Shown here piece by piece: positions 15,157-16,710 of a DNA stretch of 16,710 nucleotides (its first letter is position 1; the number at the start of each line of letters is the position of its first letter). Location of the stretch: NCBI GenBank assembly GCA_002424845.1, contig DILD01000026.1:11049-27758 (forward strand), read 5' to 3'. The notes beneath the pieces were generated by a model. That model was given only the letters and a program-made list of their open reading frames with translations, did no database searches and was not told where the DNA came from. The position numbers and the translations under genes were made by a program. This DNA is from Thiobacillus denitrificans (GTDB lineage Bacteria > Pseudomonadota > Gammaproteobacteria > Burkholderiales > Thiobacillaceae).

Positions 15157-16026
15157 TCAGCAGATACGGGATTTCAGATAGGCCCCGAAGTCTTCGCTGA
15201 CTTCGCTGTGTTTCAACGCATATTCCACCGTGGCCTGCAGGTAGCCGATTTTGCTGCCGCAATCGTAGCGAATGCCGTCAAAGTCATAAGCCAAGACCTG
15301 CTGCTCCTTCAGCAAGGCCGCAATGGCGTCGGTAAGCTGCAGTTCGCCACCGGCTCCGGGCTTGAGGTTCTCGATGTAGTGGAAAATGCGTGGGGTAAGA
15401 ATGTAGCGCCCCACCACCCCCAGATTGGACGGGGCGTCGTCAGGCTTGGGTTTCTCGACGATGGCATTCACCCGTGACACACGCTCGGCCATCTGAACGG
15501 CGTCGACGATGCCATAGGACGCGGTATTCTCGGGGGCGACCTGCTGCACACCCAGCACCGAACACTGATAATAGTCGTACTGGTCGACCATCTGTTTCAT
15601 CACTGCCGGGCTGCCGTCGATCAGGTCATCGGCCAGGATGACGGCAAAAGGCTCGTTACCGATCACCGGCTGCGCGCACAGCACCGCATGGCCGAGCCCA
15701 AGCGCTTCAGCTTGGCGAATGTAGATGAAATTCACGCCAGCCGGTCGAATCGACTGCACCAGTTCCAGGTCGCGGTACTTGCCACGCGCAGCCAACTCGG
15801 TTTCCAGTTCGTAGGCCTTGTCGAAATGGTCTTCCACCGTGCGCTTGGTGCGACTGCTGATGAAAATAATGTCGGTGATGCCGGCATCCATCGCTTCCTC
15901 AACGGCGTACTGGATCAGCGGCTTGTCGACAATGGGCAGCATTTCCTTGGGACTGGCTTTGGTTGCCGGCAGAAACCGTGTGCCCAAACCTGCCACTGGA
16001 AATACGGCTTTTTTGACTTTTTGCAT
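15157..16026 (-). CDS. galU: UTP-glucose-1-phosphate uridylyltransferase
   Basis: GalU makes UDP-glucose from UTP and glucose-1-phosphate in the cytoplasm, for surface polysaccharide, glycogen or trehalose synthesis. The product is 289 residues, the normal length. The nucleotide-binding signature AGLGTRFLPATKASPKEMLP lies at about 12-31. VILADDLID, the conserved EKPKPDDAPSNLGVVGRYIL, the catalytic-site GGELQLTDAI, and YDCGSKIGYLQATVEY near the C-terminus all fit GalU. A good ribosome site (GGGGAAGAG) precedes the ATG. It lies 25 bp after the ligA stop on the same strand, so the two are probably co-transcribed. Its 3' end abuts nnrD with a single base between the stop codons and no visible terminator. 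Confidence 0.97.
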   Translation of the reverse strand: MQKVKKAVFPVAGLGTRFLPATKASPKEMLPIVDKPLIQYAVEEAMDAGITDIIFISSRTKRTVEDHFDKAYELETELAARGKYRDLELVQSIRPAGVNFIYIRQAEALGLGHAVLCAQPVIGNEPFAVILADDLIDGSPAVMKQMVDQYDYYQCSVLGVQQVAPENTASYGIVDAVQMAERVSRVNAIVEKPKPDDAPSNLGVVGRYILTPRIFHYIENLKPGAGGELQLTDAIAALLKEQQVLAYDFDGIRYDCGSKIGYLQATVEYALKHSEVSEDFGAYLKSRIC

Positions 16027-16051
16027 GTCTCTTCCCCGAAGGTTGTTTGGT

Positions 16052-16710
16052 TCAGAAATCCAATGTGTGCTGCACGGTATCGTTATCCGGTACCAGCAAG
16101 GCCAGCAGCCCGGCCTCGTCGAGGATGGCGACGCCGAGTTCCTGCGCCTTGACCAGCTTGCTGCCGGCTTCCGCGCCGGCCACCACGTAGTCGGTTTTCT
16201 TCGACACCGAGCCGGCTACTTTGCCGCCTGCGGCCTCGATCATGTCTTTCGCCGCATCTCGGGTCAGCGTCGGCAAAGTGCCGGTCAGCACCAGCGTCTT
16301 GCCCGCAAGGATACCAAGCGCGTGCTGCGTGCCCCCGGATTCCGGCCAGTTCACGCCAGCGGCGCGCAGTGTGTTGACCACCTCAAGGTTATGCGGCTCG
16401 GCAAAAAACTGGATGATGGACTGCGCCACGATCGGCCCGACATCGCGCACCGCGAGCAGATCGGCTTCGGTCGCAGCGATCAGCCGGTCCAGCGCGCCGA
16501 AATGCTTCGCCAGGTCCTTGGCGGTGGTCTCGCCGACGTTGCGGATGCCCAGCGCAAAGATGAAGCGCGCCAGCGTGGTGGCCTTGCTGGTCTCGACCGC
16601 TGCCAGCAGATTGGCCGCCGACTTCTCGGCCATGCGTTCCAGCCCGGCAAGCGTGTCCAGGCTCAAACCATACACATCGGCAGGCGTGCGCACCAGGCCG
16701 CGATCGACCA
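16052..16710 (-). CDS. ligA: NAD-dependent DNA ligase, C-terminal part (partial, 5' end outside window)
   Basis: LigA seals nicks in DNA using NAD and acts in replication and repair. Only about the last 219 residues are present; the frame stays open to the window edge, beginning VDRGLVRTPADVYGL. The visible part covers the helix-hairpin-helix domain (GLERMAEKSAANLLAA, then FALGIRNVGETTAKDLAKHFG and VRDVGPIVAQSI) and a C-terminal BRCT domain (from about LAGKTLVLTGTLPTLTRDAAK to DEAGLLALL). The adenylation domain with the catalytic Lys, the OB fold and the Cys4 zinc finger lie beyond the window. A GTG at 16693 is internal, not the start. The stop at 16052 is 25 bp before the galU ATG. Confidence 0.97.
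   Translation of the reverse strand, partial: VDRGLVRTPADVYGLSLDTLAGLERMAEKSAANLLAAVETSKATTLARFIFALGIRNVGETTAKDLAKHFGALDRLIAATEADLLAVRDVGPIVAQSIIQFFAEPHNLEVVNTLRAAGVNWPESGGTQHALGILAGKTLVLTGTLPTLTRDAAKDMIEAAGGKVAGSVSKKTDYVVAGAEAGSKLVKAQELGVAILDEAGLLALLVPDNDTVQHTLDF

Noticed and set aside
1..16710. tRNA/rRNA genes, CRISPR arrays, insertion sequences, phage genes, toxin-antitoxin or defence loci
   Set aside because: Looked for and not seen: no repeat-spacer pattern, no transposase or integrase motif, and all long frames are assigned to core metabolic genes.

Overview
The window reads as ordinary chromosomal DNA of a GC-rich betaproteobacterium, possibly a Nitrosomonadales/Thiobacillus-like lineage. 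The CcoP, PurL, Ppc, HemN and FixH sequences look betaproteobacterial, but the genus is a guess from memory of family sequences, not a search. Coding density is high. I see no IS element, phage gene, CRISPR array, tRNA or rRNA. Essentially everything is core metabolism, and I found no convincing new multi-gene system.

Region 1 (1-4315, + strand) is a cbb3-type cytochrome oxidase locus. It holds the 3' end of ccoN, then ccoO, ccoQ, ccoP, the assembly genes ccoG and ccoH (fixH), and a 44-residue single-membrane-span protein resembling DUF3149. Together they make and assemble a high-affinity terminal oxidase: CcoN is the catalytic haem-copper subunit, CcoO and CcoP are membrane c-type cytochromes that pass electrons to it, and CcoG/CcoH are maturation factors. 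The usual ccoI and ccoS are not seen after ccoH.

Region 2 (4316-4425) is a convergent intergenic stretch with a 15-bp perfect terminator hairpin and two overlapping alternative hairpins.

Region 3 (4426-13609, - strand) reads, in transcription order: a 72-aa Cys4 zinc-ribbon-like protein, purL (purine synthesis), ppc (anaplerotic oxaloacetate formation), an unrecognised membrane-anchored coiled-coil protein 13 bp after ppc, and hemN (oxygen-independent haem synthesis). hemN lies tail-to-tail with the cco cluster. This fits a low-oxygen theme, since both haem supply and cbb3 oxidase matter under microaerobic conditions.

Region 4 (13743-15155, + strand) is nnrD, the bifunctional NAD(P)HX repair enzyme. 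Its C-terminus ends earlier than I expect for the family, and its stop codon is one base from the stop codon of the convergent galU.

Region 5 (15157-16710, - strand) is galU (UDP-glucose synthesis) downstream of the C-terminal part of ligA (NAD-dependent DNA ligase), which runs off the window edge.
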